A program made the position numbers and the translations under genes. The notes beneath the pieces were generated by a model. It was not told where the DNA came from. It worked only from the letters and a program-made list of their open reading frames with translations, and made no database searches. A stretch of DNA of 61,947 nt, taken from positions 1-61,947 of the forward strand of contig CAJUID010000015.1 of assembly GCA_910585905.1 (NCBI GenBank), in the 5' to 3' direction. This document shows positions 17,264-26,513 of this stretch, in pieces (within the stretch, counting starts at the first letter, position 1; each line of letters begins with the position of its first letter). Source of the stretch: an uncultured Lachnospiraceae bacterium. Lineage in GTDB: Bacteria > Bacillota > Clostridia > Lachnospirales > Lachnospiraceae.

Positions 17264-18883
17264 ATGCAAGAGAGATTGAAAGAAATTCCAACACGGGTGA
17301 TGGAATTCTGGAAGAGGTATTCGAGCAAACAAAAGACAATCATTATTGCTGTAATTTGTCTGGTATTGATTGCGATTGGGATTACTGCATTTCTGGTATC
17401 CAGGCCGACGTATGTCAAATTCAATGAATTTAGCAGGCTGGAAGATGCCAGTGCCATGTCAAAGGCATTGGATGATCAAGGAATTAAATACAGTACATCA
17501 AATGATGGTCTGACAATTTCTGTCCGTAAGAGTGATATGACAAAAGCGTTTTATGCGATGAGTGATAATAACCTTGTGGATAGTGGTTATACATGGGACA
17601 AGGCGTTTGATAATTCTATGTCTACTACAGAGAGTGAGAAGACACAGAAAAGAATTCTAGCTTTACAAAATGATTTGCAAAAAAGTTTGGAAGGGTATTC
17701 TTTTATTGATGCTGCAACGGTACTGATTGATGTGCCGCAACAGACTTATAGTGTATTGGATGAAGAGGAGAAAACTTCTGTAACAGCGCTTATCACAGTT
17801 GGTGAGGCGAAGAAGAAAGAACTTACTTCCAACACGGCGCAGGCGCTTGCAAGCTGGCTTGCAAATGCAGTTGGAACAGACGTAGAACATGTTGTGATTA
17901 ATGACTCGGACAGCAATTGTGTTTACAACGGTTCAACAGCTGCTTCTCTAGGGGGCGGATTTGTAGGCGGTTCTAGTGAATATGTTGATAAGCTCCGGGA
18001 AACGATGGATTCTAATGTACAGAAGTTATTGATAAAACTTGGTTATGACGAAATTCAGGTGGGGACACAGGGAATTCGTTTTAACATGAATAAAATCGAG
18101 ACGCTTGCTAAAACATACTCTGTGGCGGAAGGCAGGGAGTATGGTTACCCTACGAACCTTTATACATATAAGTCTGAGGGCGGTAGCGGCAATGGCGGTG
18201 AGCCGGGAACGAATGCAAATGATGATGATACAGATACTATGATGAATCCTGGAAGTGGTTCTTCTAGCAGTATTGATATTGAGAAATTGCAGCAGCTTTT
18301 GACAAATGAGACAATTGAGAATATTAAGCAGGAGACACCAACAATCCAGTATGATGAGTCGTCTCTTGGGATTGTTGCATTGCGTTACCGCATATATGAT
18401 GAGGCGCAGTTAAAATCAGACGGAAGTCTGGATAATATGACGTTTGAAGAATTTATCGCTGCAAATAATGAGCGTACTCCAATTACGCTGAATGATGATG
18501 AAGTGAATCTGATTGCACAGGCAACTGGCGTGAATGCAGCAAGAATTTCTGTAATGGCTTATGAAGTTCCTAAATTTGTAGAAGAGATGGAGACAAGCAG
18601 GAGCCTTTCAGATTATCTGATGATTATTCTTGCCGTGTTAATCATCGCATTATTGATTTATGTAGTAATTCGTGGAACAGCACCAATGAAGGTTTCCGAG
18701 GAGGAGCCAGAGCTTTCAGTAGAGCAGCTTCTCGCAACAACAAAGGAGAACCAGTCACTGGATGATATTGAATTTAGCGACAAATCAGAGACGAGAAAGA
18801 TGATTGAAAAATTTGTCGATGAAAATCCAGAGGCGGTTGCACAGCTACTACGAAATTGGCTCAATGATGAGTGGGATATGTAG
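17264..18883 (+). CDS. fliF: Flagellar MS-ring protein FliF
   Basis: Forms the membrane MS ring on which the basal body assembles. There are two transmembrane helices (about 22-46 and 447-468) flanking the ring-building domains. Residues about 305-345 form a Gly/Ser/Asp-rich disordered linker. The C-terminus (NWLNDEWDM) is the FliG-binding tail. Length 539 residues is normal. A terminator lies between this gene and fliG. Confidence 0.95.
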   Translation: MQERLKEIPTRVMEFWKRYSSKQKTIIIAVICLVLIAIGITAFLVSRPTYVKFNEFSRLEDASAMSKALDDQGIKYSTSNDGLTISVRKSDMTKAFYAMSDNNLVDSGYTWDKAFDNSMSTTESEKTQKRILALQNDLQKSLEGYSFIDAATVLIDVPQQTYSVLDEEEKTSVTALITVGEAKKKELTSNTAQALASWLANAVGTDVEHVVINDSDSNCVYNGSTAASLGGGFVGGSSEYVDKLRETMDSNVQKLLIKLGYDEIQVGTQGIRFNMNKIETLAKTYSVAEGREYGYPTNLYTYKSEGGSGNGGEPGTNANDDDTDTMMNPGSGSSSSIDIEKLQQLLTNETIENIKQETPTIQYDESSLGIVALRYRIYDEAQLKSDGSLDNMTFEEFIAANNERTPITLNDDEVNLIAQATGVNAARISVMAYEVPKFVEEMETSRSLSDYLMIILAVLIIALLIYVVIRGTAPMKVSEEEPELSVEQLLATTKENQSLDDIEFSDKSETRKMIEKFVDENPEAVAQLLRNWLNDEWDM

Positions 18884-18951
18884 TTGAGGAAATATGCTTG
18901 TAATGTGGTGGTAAGGGAATATACAGGGTTTTTGATTGTTTATGTCCCTTT

Positions 18952-18981
18952 AAGGGCACCAATGAGACGGTGCCCTTTTTT
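18952..18981 (+). terminator. intrinsic terminator between fliF and fliG
   Basis: Arms AAGGGCACC (18952-18960) and GGTGCCCTT (18969-18977) are followed by TTTT. It lies inside the flagellar operon, and no promoter is seen between it and fliG. Confidence 0.8.
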
Positions 18982-19054
18982 GGAAAATGGGAAGCTGTAA
19001 TGGTTACGGTGTACCTTTTTGAAAGAGTAGGAAACTAGGAAGGATGGTTGCATT

Positions 19055-20065
19055 ATGGCGAAATCGGATGATATTACAGGAGTCCAGAAAGCGGCAATAT
19101 TGTTGATTGCTTTAGGACCTGAGAAGTCTGCAAATGTGTTTAAGCATTTGAAAGAAGACGAAATAGAACAGCTTACGCTTGAGATTGCAAATACAAGAAG
19201 TATATCGCCTTCAATGAAAGATTCTGTATTGGATGAATTCTATGAAGTGTGTCTGGCACAACAGTATATTGCGGAAGGTGGTATTGCCTATGCTAAGGAT
19301 TTGTTGGAGAAATCTTTGGGGGCAGAACGTGCAAAAGATGTAATCGGGAAACTGACTGCTTCCCTTCAGGTTCGTCCATTCGAATTTGTGAGAAAGACGG
19401 ATGCCAGCCAGTTATTGAACTTTATACAAGATGAGCATCCACAGACAATTGCTTTGATTTTGTCTTATCTGCCGTCTGGTCAAGCATCTGCAATTATTTC
19501 TGCGTTGTCACCAGATAAGCAGACAGATGTTGCAAAGCGTATTGCACAGATGGATCGCACATCTCCAGATGTTATTAAAGAGGTGGAAAAGGTATTGGAG
19601 CAGAAACTAGCATCTTTGGTAAATCAGGATTACACAGTGGTCGGTGGTGTAGATTCCATCGTAGAAATTTTGAATACAGTAGACCGTGGTACAGAGAAAC
19701 ATATTATGGAGAGTTTGGAAATCGAAGATCCAGAGCTGGCCGACGAAATCCGCAAGAAGATGTTCGTATTCGAGGATATCTTGTCCCTGGACGACCGTTC
19801 TGTACAGCGTGTGCTCCGTGAAGTAGATAACAATGAGTTGGCTGTTGCCTTGAAGGGTTCTAATGAAGAAGTACAGAATCTTATTTTTAGTAATCTTTCT
19901 TCCCGTCTGGCTACTATGATTAAGGAAGATATGGATTTTATGGGGCCAGTCCGTATGAAGGATGTTGAAGAGGCACAGCAGAAAATTGTTAATATCATAC
20001 GTAAGTTAGAGGATTCCGCTGAGATTATCATCTCTAGAGGTGGAGGTGACGAGATCGTTGTCTAA
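19055..20065 (+). CDS. fliG: Flagellar motor switch protein FliG
   Basis: Rotor protein that contacts MotA and FliM. The 336-residue protein has the N-terminal FliF-binding domain (ILLIALGPEKSANVFKHL), the middle EHPQTIALILSYL motif and the C-terminal torque helix (LSLDDRSVQRVLREV). fliH overlaps its 3' end by 8 bp. Confidence 0.96.
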   Translation: MAKSDDITGVQKAAILLIALGPEKSANVFKHLKEDEIEQLTLEIANTRSISPSMKDSVLDEFYEVCLAQQYIAEGGIAYAKDLLEKSLGAERAKDVIGKLTASLQVRPFEFVRKTDASQLLNFIQDEHPQTIALILSYLPSGQASAIISALSPDKQTDVAKRIAQMDRTSPDVIKEVEKVLEQKLASLVNQDYTVVGGVDSIVEILNTVDRGTEKHIMESLEIEDPELADEIRKKMFVFEDILSLDDRSVQRVLREVDNNELAVALKGSNEEVQNLIFSNLSSRLATMIKEDMDFMGPVRMKDVEEAQQKIVNIIRKLEDSAEIIISRGGGDEIVV

Positions 20066-20882
20066 TTTGATAAAATCCGTATACTTCAATGTAGACCCTT
20101 CTAAGGCGTGCGTGATTGATTCGGATAAAATTGTGGAAGAGTTTATTCCGAATATATATGATGAGCCGAAAGCAGTGGAGCCGTTCTCTTTTCCAGATAT
20201 GGAGGAAGAGGACGGGGAAGAGTCCTTTGAGGATGGCTTGGCTGTGATTTCTATGTCAGATGTCGTAAACGAAGAGAGAGAAAAACTTTTACAGCAGATT
20301 ATGGAAGAGCAGGAAGAGGCTCTAAACGCTGCGAAAGAACAGGCAGAAGCCTTAGTTAAGCAGGCTGAGCAGGAAGCAGATGCAATCCGTGAAGCAGCCC
20401 GAAGTGAGGGTTTTGAGGCAGGGCAGGCAGAAGGAAGGATGCAGGCTGAGCAGGAGCTTCATCAGAGAATGCAGGAACTTCAAGAAGATTATGATATTCG
20501 TTTTCAGGAACTGATGCAGCAGGAGGAAAATTTGGAGCCAGCGTTTGCTGAGCTTGTAGTTTCTCTAGTTAGGAAATTGACTGGTGTAGTTTGTGAAAAT
20601 AAGAAAGATGTGATTTTGTATCTGCTCGGTACATCCATGAAAAACCTGCAGAGAACAAAAACCTTGACGGTTCGTGTTTGTAAAAATGACATGAGTAGGG
20701 TATCGTCTAAAAAGACAACGCTTAAACTGCTTGTGAAGGATGTAGAAGAGTTTGATATTATAGAAGATGACAGTTTGACAGAAAACCAGTGTATTATTGA
20801 GACAGACCATAGAATTTTGGACTGCAGCCTGGATGCCCAGCTGCAGAATCTAGAAGAACACGTTAAAATGTTAGCATTTTAA
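20058..20882 (+). CDS. fliH: Flagellar assembly protein FliH
   Basis: Negative regulator and stator of the FliI export ATPase. It has a long, Gln/Glu-rich coiled coil (about residues 75-150) and a C-terminal FliH/V-ATPase-E-like domain. A TTG start at 20058 is chosen because a perfect GGAGGTGA lies 8 nt upstream, inside the fliG end. In-frame GTG codons at 20040 and 20046 fall in or before that site. Confidence 0.85.
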   Translation: MSNLIKSVYFNVDPSKACVIDSDKIVEEFIPNIYDEPKAVEPFSFPDMEEEDGEESFEDGLAVISMSDVVNEEREKLLQQIMEEQEEALNAAKEQAEALVKQAEQEADAIREAARSEGFEAGQAEGRMQAEQELHQRMQELQEDYDIRFQELMQQEENLEPAFAELVVSLVRKLTGVVCENKKDVILYLLGTSMKNLQRTKTLTVRVCKNDMSRVSSKKTTLKLLVKDVEEFDIIEDDSLTENQCIIETDHRILDCSLDAQLQNLEEHVKMLAF

Positions 20883-20905
20883 CGGAGAGTAAGGAGCGTA
20901 TCGAT

Positions 20906-22261
20906 ATGGTGGATATTGATTTATCAAAATATAATATGCTTTTGGATCAGTCCTATGAGAAACGCCTTGGAAAAGTTACAAAAGTAGTGGGATTGACGAT
21001 TGAATCGATTGGTCCTTTAGCAAAACTCAATGATTTGTGCCAGATTATAACAAAGGACACAAACCAGATCATCAATGCTGAGGTAGTTGGGTTTCGTGAT
21101 GACAGGGTGCTTTTGATGCCATATGACCAGACAGCAGGTGTTGGGCTTGGAAGCCGTGTAGAAAATACTAACGCACCTTTGAAAGTGAAAGTGGGTGATG
21201 AGCTGCTTGGAAAGGCATTGGATGGGCTTGGCAATCCGATTGACCAATCAGATCTGTCCGATTTTTCACATCTTCAGGGTTATTCAGTAGAAGCGGAACC
21301 ACCGGATCCATTGACAAGGGAGATTATTGATCAGGTTTTGCCACTTGGCGTAAAAGCGGTGGATGGCTTGATTACGGTTGGTAAAGGCCAGCGTATTGGT
21401 ATTTTTGCCGGTAGCGGTGTAGGGAAAAGTACATTGTTAGGAATGTTTGCCAGGAATACAAAGGCAGATATTAATGTGATTGCGCTAATCGGCGAGCGTG
21501 GGCGTGAGGTTCGGGAATTTATAGATAGGGATCTTGGGCCGGAGGGCATGGCAAGGTCGGTTGTGGTGGTTGCAACATCAGATAAACCAGCACTGATTCG
21601 TAACAAAGCGGCAAAAACGGCAACTGCGATTGCGGAGTATTTTAGAGATCAGGGAAAAGATGTTCTTCTAATGATGGATTCTCTGACACGTTTTTCTATG
21701 GCGCAGAGGGAGATTGGCCTTGCTTCTGGTGAGCCTCCAGTATCAAGGGGATATCCGCCAAGCGTGTACTCAGAGATGCCGAAGCTTCTAGAGCGTGCGG
21801 GGCGTTCTGATAAAGGTTCTATTACGGGGCTCTATACCGTATTAGTAGATGGTGATGATTTTAATGAGCCGATTACTGATACAGCCAGAAGTATTTTGGA
21901 TGGACATATCATGTTAAACCGTAAAATTGCCCAAAAAAACCATTATCCGGCAATCGATGTCTTGCAGAGCATTTCCCGTGTTATGAGCAGTATTGTGAAT
22001 AGTGAGCAGAAGGCAGCGAGCGGACAGTTAAAAAATGTGTTGGCGACATACGCTGAGGCGGAAGATTTGGTTAATATTGGCGCATATAAGCCAGGTTCCA
22101 ATAAAAATATTGATTTTGCATTATCAAAAATTGATGAAGTGAATGAATTTTTGATGCAGGATGTTTATGAGAAGTTTAACTATGACGAAATAGTAAATAG
22201 ATTAATTGAAATTTTCCTTGAGGATTCCAGCCTGCAGCAGGGTGCGGAAGCTGCTGGATGA
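20906..22261 (+). CDS. fliI: Flagellum-specific export ATPase FliI
   Basis: Hexameric ATPase of the type III export apparatus. It has Walker A GIFAGSGVGKST, Walker B DVLLMMDS and the family block GEPPVSRGYPPSVYSEMPKL. Length 451 residues is slightly longer than usual. It lies 23 bp after fliH. Confidence 0.96.
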   Translation: MVDIDLSKYNMLLDQSYEKRLGKVTKVVGLTIESIGPLAKLNDLCQIITKDTNQIINAEVVGFRDDRVLLMPYDQTAGVGLGSRVENTNAPLKVKVGDELLGKALDGLGNPIDQSDLSDFSHLQGYSVEAEPPDPLTREIIDQVLPLGVKAVDGLITVGKGQRIGIFAGSGVGKSTLLGMFARNTKADINVIALIGERGREVREFIDRDLGPEGMARSVVVVATSDKPALIRNKAAKTATAIAEYFRDQGKDVLLMMDSLTRFSMAQREIGLASGEPPVSRGYPPSVYSEMPKLLERAGRSDKGSITGLYTVLVDGDDFNEPITDTARSILDGHIMLNRKIAQKNHYPAIDVLQSISRVMSSIVNSEQKAASGQLKNVLATYAEAEDLVNIGAYKPGSNKNIDFALSKIDEVNEFLMQDVYEKFNYDEIVNRLIEIFLEDSSLQQGAEAAG

Positions 22262-22277
22262 GATTAAGGGGTGAATT

Positions 22278-22733
22278 ATGGCAAAATTCATTTTTAAAAT
22301 GGAGAGCCTTTTATCTATAAAGTATAAACTGGAAGATCAGGCAAAGGCAGAATATGGGATGGAGCTTATCAGGCTTCGGGAAGAAGAAATGAAGCTGGAG
22401 GCTTTGATCGCAAAAAAGGAGGAGTACCAGTACAGACTGACAGATGCAGTACAGGATGAGTTGGTTCTTCTGGAAATAAAGAAATTAGAAAACTGTGTTG
22501 AACATGCCAAATATAATATTAATGTACAGAAATTTGTAATCTCCCAGCAACAACAGAGGGTAGAGCGAGCAAGGGAGAAGCTTGATAATGCTATGAAAGA
22601 AAGAAAGACTTATGAAAAATTAAAGGAAAAGGCATTTGAGCAGTTTAAGATAGAAATTGAGGCACAGGAGAGAAAAGAAGTTGATGAGTTAGTCAGTTTC
22701 CGTTTCGGTGCTGCAAAAGAAAGTGAGGGCTAG
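22278..22733 (+). CDS. fliJ: Flagellar export protein FliJ
   Basis: A 151-residue, almost entirely coiled-coil protein of the FliJ family, which couples FliI to the export gate. It begins KFIFKMESLLSIKYKLEDQA. Identification rests on this pattern and on its place directly after fliI. AAGGGGTGA precedes the ATG. Confidence 0.88.
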   Translation: MAKFIFKMESLLSIKYKLEDQAKAEYGMELIRLREEEMKLEALIAKKEEYQYRLTDAVQDELVLLEIKKLENCVEHAKYNINVQKFVISQQQQRVERAREKLDNAMKERKTYEKLKEKAFEQFKIEIEAQERKEVDELVSFRFGAAKESEG

Positions 22734-22739
22734 TAACTT

Positions 22740-23504
22740 ATGGCAAGAAAGAATAAGGATGGGGCAGCGGGAAGCCTGGATAATGAGAGCAAGGGAAGCA
22801 AAGCAGTCACAGCACTGATTGCTATTATCATTATTTTAATCTGGCTTGCTGTATTTGCGTTTTTGATTAAGTTAGATATTGGGGGAATTGGAAGTAATGT
22901 ATTGTATCCAGTTTTAAAGGATGTTCCAGTTGTGAATAAAATTCTTCCAGAGGCATCCGAGGAGCAGCAGGCATCTGAAGGGAATTATAAGTATAATACT
23001 TTGAAATCTGCAAACGCCAGAATAAAAGAGCTAGAGCGGAGGCTGGAATCTGAAACGGGGACAACAACGGCAAACTCCGATTATATTGCTGAGATGGAGG
23101 CGGAGATTCGGAAGCTGCGCCGTTATAAGAATGAGCAGGATGCTTTTGCAAAAAGAGTATTGGAATTTGATGAAAAGGTGGTCTTTACAGAAAATGCTCC
23201 GGATATTAATGAGTATAGGGCTTATTATGAGCAGATTGCACCGGAGAATGCTGAGAGGATATATAGGCAGGTATTAGACAGATTGCAGTCTTCTGAGAGG
23301 GCGAAGGAGCTTGCAACATTGTATGCTGGTATGGAGCCAGCTGCTGCAGCTCAGATGATTACAAATTTAAATGAAGAACTGGATTTAGTATGTGATATTC
23401 TCAGGAATATGAAGGAGAGCAATGCATCTGCGATCATGCAGGAGCTTGATAGTACATACGCAGCCCAGATTACCAAGAAAATTTCAACGCTTGGGAGTAA
23501 TTAA
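22740..23504 (+). CDS. MotE-like membrane protein (MgtE N-like domain)
   Basis: A 254-residue protein with a cytoplasmic, charged N-terminus, one transmembrane helix (about 23-46), an extracytoplasmic coiled coil and a C-terminal MgtE N-like domain (AKELATLYAGMEPAAAAQMI). This is the architecture of MotE/YlxF proteins, which in Gram-negative bacteria chaperone MotC and in Firmicutes lie between fliJ and fliK. The exact function in this group is not established. Confidence 0.75.
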   Translation: MARKNKDGAAGSLDNESKGSKAVTALIAIIIILIWLAVFAFLIKLDIGGIGSNVLYPVLKDVPVVNKILPEASEEQQASEGNYKYNTLKSANARIKELERRLESETGTTTANSDYIAEMEAEIRKLRRYKNEQDAFAKRVLEFDEKVVFTENAPDINEYRAYYEQIAPENAERIYRQVLDRLQSSERAKELATLYAGMEPAAAAQMITNLNEELDLVCDILRNMKESNASAIMQELDSTYAAQITKKISTLGSN

Positions 23505-23507
23505 GTT

Positions 23508-23574
23508 GTCTACAGAGAAATCTGTTGACTATAGAAACCATTTTAATAGGAATAAAATACTATTAAGAATGGTT
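23508..23574 (+). other. two tandem stem-loops before fliK
   Basis: GTCTACAGA (23508-23516) pairs with TCTGTTGAC (23521-23529) around a GAAA loop, with one mismatch. AACCATTTTAATAG (23536-23549) pairs with CTATTAAGAATGGTT (23560-23574), with a one-base bulge. Neither has a T-run. Confidence 0.55.
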
Positions 23575-23603
23575 ACAAATTCAAAATAGAAGGAGGTGAA
23601 ACG

Positions 23604-25064
23604 ATGGCAGGCGTAGACGCAATTTTAGGTTCTGTTTCTGTTAGGAATCTGGCAGCATCAAAGGGAGCAGCTCCTGTTTCAGCAGCGAGTGGTATGAAGC
23701 AGTTTGAAAATTTCTTAAAGGATAGTAATTCTGCAAAGGATAGCTCTGCTGCAGTACACACAGCAAATACTACAAAGGTGCAGGAGTCTGTTCAGGGAAA
23801 TCAACAGGATTATGCTAAGAAAGAAGAGTTTTCTGTAAATCAGGCAGCAAATAAGTCAGATGCCCAGGAGAATGTTTCAGCAATGGGACAGAAGGATCTT
23901 TCGCCAGAAGAGGCTGGCGAACTGGCCGCTTTGCAGGAGGAAATCCGTGATGTAATTAAGGAGAACCTTGGCATTGATGATGAGACAATTAATGCAGTTT
24001 TGCAGGCAATGGGGATTGGTTTAGCTGATTTGTTCCAGCCGGAAGTCTTACAGCAGTTTGTACTGCTTGCAGGCGGTGGTGGTGAGAGCACAGATTTTCT
24101 GATTAATGAAGATTTAATGCAGACATTTACTAATTTGATGCAGGCTTTGGAGGACTTTCAGTCAGAAAATCAGAATCTTTTGGAAAAATTAGAGACTCCG
24201 GTTCTGTTGGAGGAGTTTTTACAGCAGGAGGGTCTGAGTGCAGAAGATTTTGGGATTGCAGAGAAAACAGCAACAGAGGATTTTCAAGTAGTAATGGAGT
24301 CAGCCGGTGCAGATGTTTCTGAAGAAGAGATGCAAGATACAGGTAAAAAAGTTGATGCAGAACAGAATAATCAGATAACATCTGGTCAGGAAGATACAAA
24401 GGCTGGAAAAGATAGTATTACACTGCAGAATTCTAATAAGGAATCTGATCAAAGCGGCACAGAATCCGAATTATTCTTTTCCCAGAGGGGAGAGATGACA
24501 GAGGAGCGAGCAGTGGATACACCGCTTTTTGCGGAGCAATTTCGTGCAATGCAGGAAGATGGGGTACAGCTTGTAAAACCACAGTGGAATGGCATGCAGA
24601 GGATGCAGCAGATGATTGATATAGTTAATCAGGTAAGCGAGCGAATCCGCAGTGTAGTAAATGCCAATACGACTTCTGTAGAGGTTCAGTTAAATCCAGA
24701 GAGCCTTGGTAAAGTATTCTTTTCTGTAGTATCAAAAGGCGGTGTTATGACTGCGAACTTCCAGGTACAGACAGAAGAGGCAAAGAATGCTTTGGAAAGT
24801 CAGATTATGATTTTAAAGGATAATCTGGAGGCGAAAAATCTTAAGGTAGAATCTGTAGAAGTGCATGTTTCTGACTTTAGTTTTGATCAGAGCAATCAGG
24901 CAGAAAAGCAGGCACAGGAAGAGGCTGCAAAGCAGGGTAGAAGGAGATTCCGCTATGATGCAGGAGAGGCGGATGAGTCTGAGCAGGTAGCAGAAGTAAG
25001 TGCAGAGCAGGTGCGCAGGCAAGTAATGCGCGACAGTGGTGGAAGCATTGATTTTACCGCTTAA
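23604..25064 (+). CDS. fliK: Flagellar hook-length control protein FliK
   Basis: Secreted molecular ruler that stops hook growth and switches export specificity. The first 330 residues are low-complexity, Gln/Ser/Glu-rich and poorly conserved. The C-terminal Flg_hook domain is clear (TTSVEVQLNPESLGKVFFSV, then LESQIMILKDNLEAKNLKV). Length 486 residues fits the family. AAGGAGGTGA is next to the ATG. Confidence 0.9.
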   Translation: MAGVDAILGSVSVRNLAASKGAAPVSAASGMKQFENFLKDSNSAKDSSAAVHTANTTKVQESVQGNQQDYAKKEEFSVNQAANKSDAQENVSAMGQKDLSPEEAGELAALQEEIRDVIKENLGIDDETINAVLQAMGIGLADLFQPEVLQQFVLLAGGGGESTDFLINEDLMQTFTNLMQALEDFQSENQNLLEKLETPVLLEEFLQQEGLSAEDFGIAEKTATEDFQVVMESAGADVSEEEMQDTGKKVDAEQNNQITSGQEDTKAGKDSITLQNSNKESDQSGTESELFFSQRGEMTEERAVDTPLFAEQFRAMQEDGVQLVKPQWNGMQRMQQMIDIVNQVSERIRSVVNANTTSVEVQLNPESLGKVFFSVVSKGGVMTANFQVQTEEAKNALESQIMILKDNLEAKNLKVESVEVHVSDFSFDQSNQAEKQAQEEAAKQGRRRFRYDAGEADESEQVAEVSAEQVRRQVMRDSGGSIDFTA

Positions 25065-25103
25065 TTAAAATATGTTAAGTAGAATAACGGAAAGGAGGAT
25101 ATA

Positions 25104-25991
25104 ATGGGAGATTTACTTGCAAATGTGGGGTTTGATAAAGATGGAAAGTGGGAGCTTGGCATTCCAGAGTCTTCACAGGATACAACAAGGAAACCTGGTG
25201 CAGAACTGGGAAAAGAAGATTTTTTGATGCTTTTAGTAACTCAGATTCAGTATCAAGACCCGTTAGACCCTGCAGATAATACACAATTTGTGGCACAGTT
25301 AGCACAATTTAGTGCATTGGAGCAGATGTCCAATCTGAATACCACAGCAAACAATAATACTGCTTATAGCCTTGTAGGAAAGGAAGTATTAGTCCGCCAG
25401 ATTTCAACAACGGGCGAATATAATGAATTTCAGGGCAAAGTCGATTATGTTACACTTAAAAATGGTAAAGCGTATGTTTCGATTAATGGACAGGATTATT
25501 CTTATGATGATATTGTTCAGGTGATTGATCAGGATTATCTAATTTCTACATACCTTCCAACAGTATCAAAACAAAGCCATTTGTTTGAGCATTGGAATCC
25601 GCAGGATATTAAGATTACTGGAATTGATCTTGGTTCTCATGGTTATGAAGCATCTAGCTTTGCTGTTGTATTAGTTGATAGTGAAAACCAGACGACAGCG
25701 ATTGATCCAAAGTATCTGAAATTTAAGGATGGTGTGCTTACAATTGATAGGGAGGCATTGGAAACAGTAGATGCGGGGAAATACGATGTAGCATTTGTAT
25801 TTGATGATACCAATAAGACAATGGTTTATGATAATGTTTCCCTTGAGATTAAAGGAATTGCGAAACCAAAGCCGGAAGGTGATACAGATACAGATACCGA
25901 GGGCGGCGATTCTTCGGGTGATAAGGATGATGAGGCTGAAGGTGAAGCAGGCTCTGGGGATAACAGCGGTACAACAACGGAGAGTGCCTAA
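25104..25991 (+). CDS. flgD: Flagellar hook assembly scaffold FlgD
   Basis: Hook cap that promotes FlgE polymerisation. The N-terminal block GKEDFLMLLVTQIQYQDPLD and the following QFSALEQMSNL are canonical. The protein continues to 295 residues, ending in an unusual Asp/Glu/Gly/Thr-rich tail of about 45 residues. AAGGAGG precedes the ATG. Confidence 0.93.
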   Translation: MGDLLANVGFDKDGKWELGIPESSQDTTRKPGAELGKEDFLMLLVTQIQYQDPLDPADNTQFVAQLAQFSALEQMSNLNTTANNNTAYSLVGKEVLVRQISTTGEYNEFQGKVDYVTLKNGKAYVSINGQDYSYDDIVQVIDQDYLISTYLPTVSKQSHLFEHWNPQDIKITGIDLGSHGYEASSFAVVLVDSENQTTAIDPKYLKFKDGVLTIDREALETVDAGKYDVAFVFDDTNKTMVYDNVSLEIKGIAKPKPEGDTDTDTEGGDSSGDKDDEAEGEAGSGDNSGTTTESA

Positions 25992-26016
25992 AATGTAGTG
26001 GAAAGGTGGAATGGTT

Positions 26017-26406
26017 ATGCAGGGCTTAGAAAAAAACTATGCATCAATTGATTCGATGCGGAGCCAGTTGCTTAAGGGCAGTCCGAAAGCGGACAATTCC
26101 AAAACATCAGAACTTTCTTTCCAAGACATTTTAAGTTCCAAAAAGGAACAGGCAGTTGACAACCTGAAATTTTCTAAACATGCTAATGAACGTTTGGCAA
26201 CGAGAAATATTAATCTGTCTGCGGAGCAGATGGAGCGTTTGGAGAATGGAACGACGAAGGCACGGGAAAAAGGAATTCGAGAGTCTTTGGTAATGGTAGA
26301 CGATCTGGCATTTATTGTAAATGTTAAGAGCAATACCGTAATTACAGCAGTTGGTGATTCTACAGACTCAATCTTTACGAATATAGATGGGGCTGTGATT
26401 AGTTAG
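26017..26406 (+). CDS. Flagellar operon protein, TIGR02530 family
   Basis: A 129-residue protein of the small family found between flgD and flgE in many Firmicutes. The conserved core is LKFSKHANERLATRNINLS, with the later AFIVNVKSNTVITAV. Its function is unknown; a hook-assembly role is inferred from position. The start is 26017 rather than the ATG at 26011, because AGGTGG (26004-26009) is only 1 nt from the latter and 7 nt from the former. Confidence 0.85.
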   Translation: MQGLEKNYASIDSMRSQLLKGSPKADNSKTSELSFQDILSSKKEQAVDNLKFSKHANERLATRNINLSAEQMERLENGTTKAREKGIRESLVMVDDLAFIVNVKSNTVITAVGDSTDSIFTNIDGAVIS

Positions 26407-26483
26407 GAATGGGGTATTTTGCCGGACCTCACAAGGGGGCAGACGGGGGCTTTGAATGCCAGATAAGCCCTAAGGACCCATTC
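26407..26483 (+). other. structured spacer before flgE
   Basis: GAATGGG (26407-26413) can pair with CCCATTC (26477-26483), closing a region with an inner GGGCT/AGCCC hairpin. It lies upstream of the flgE ribosome site. Confidence 0.35.
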
Positions 26484-26513
26484 TGAAAGACAAAGAATGG
26501 AGGATTTTGAATT

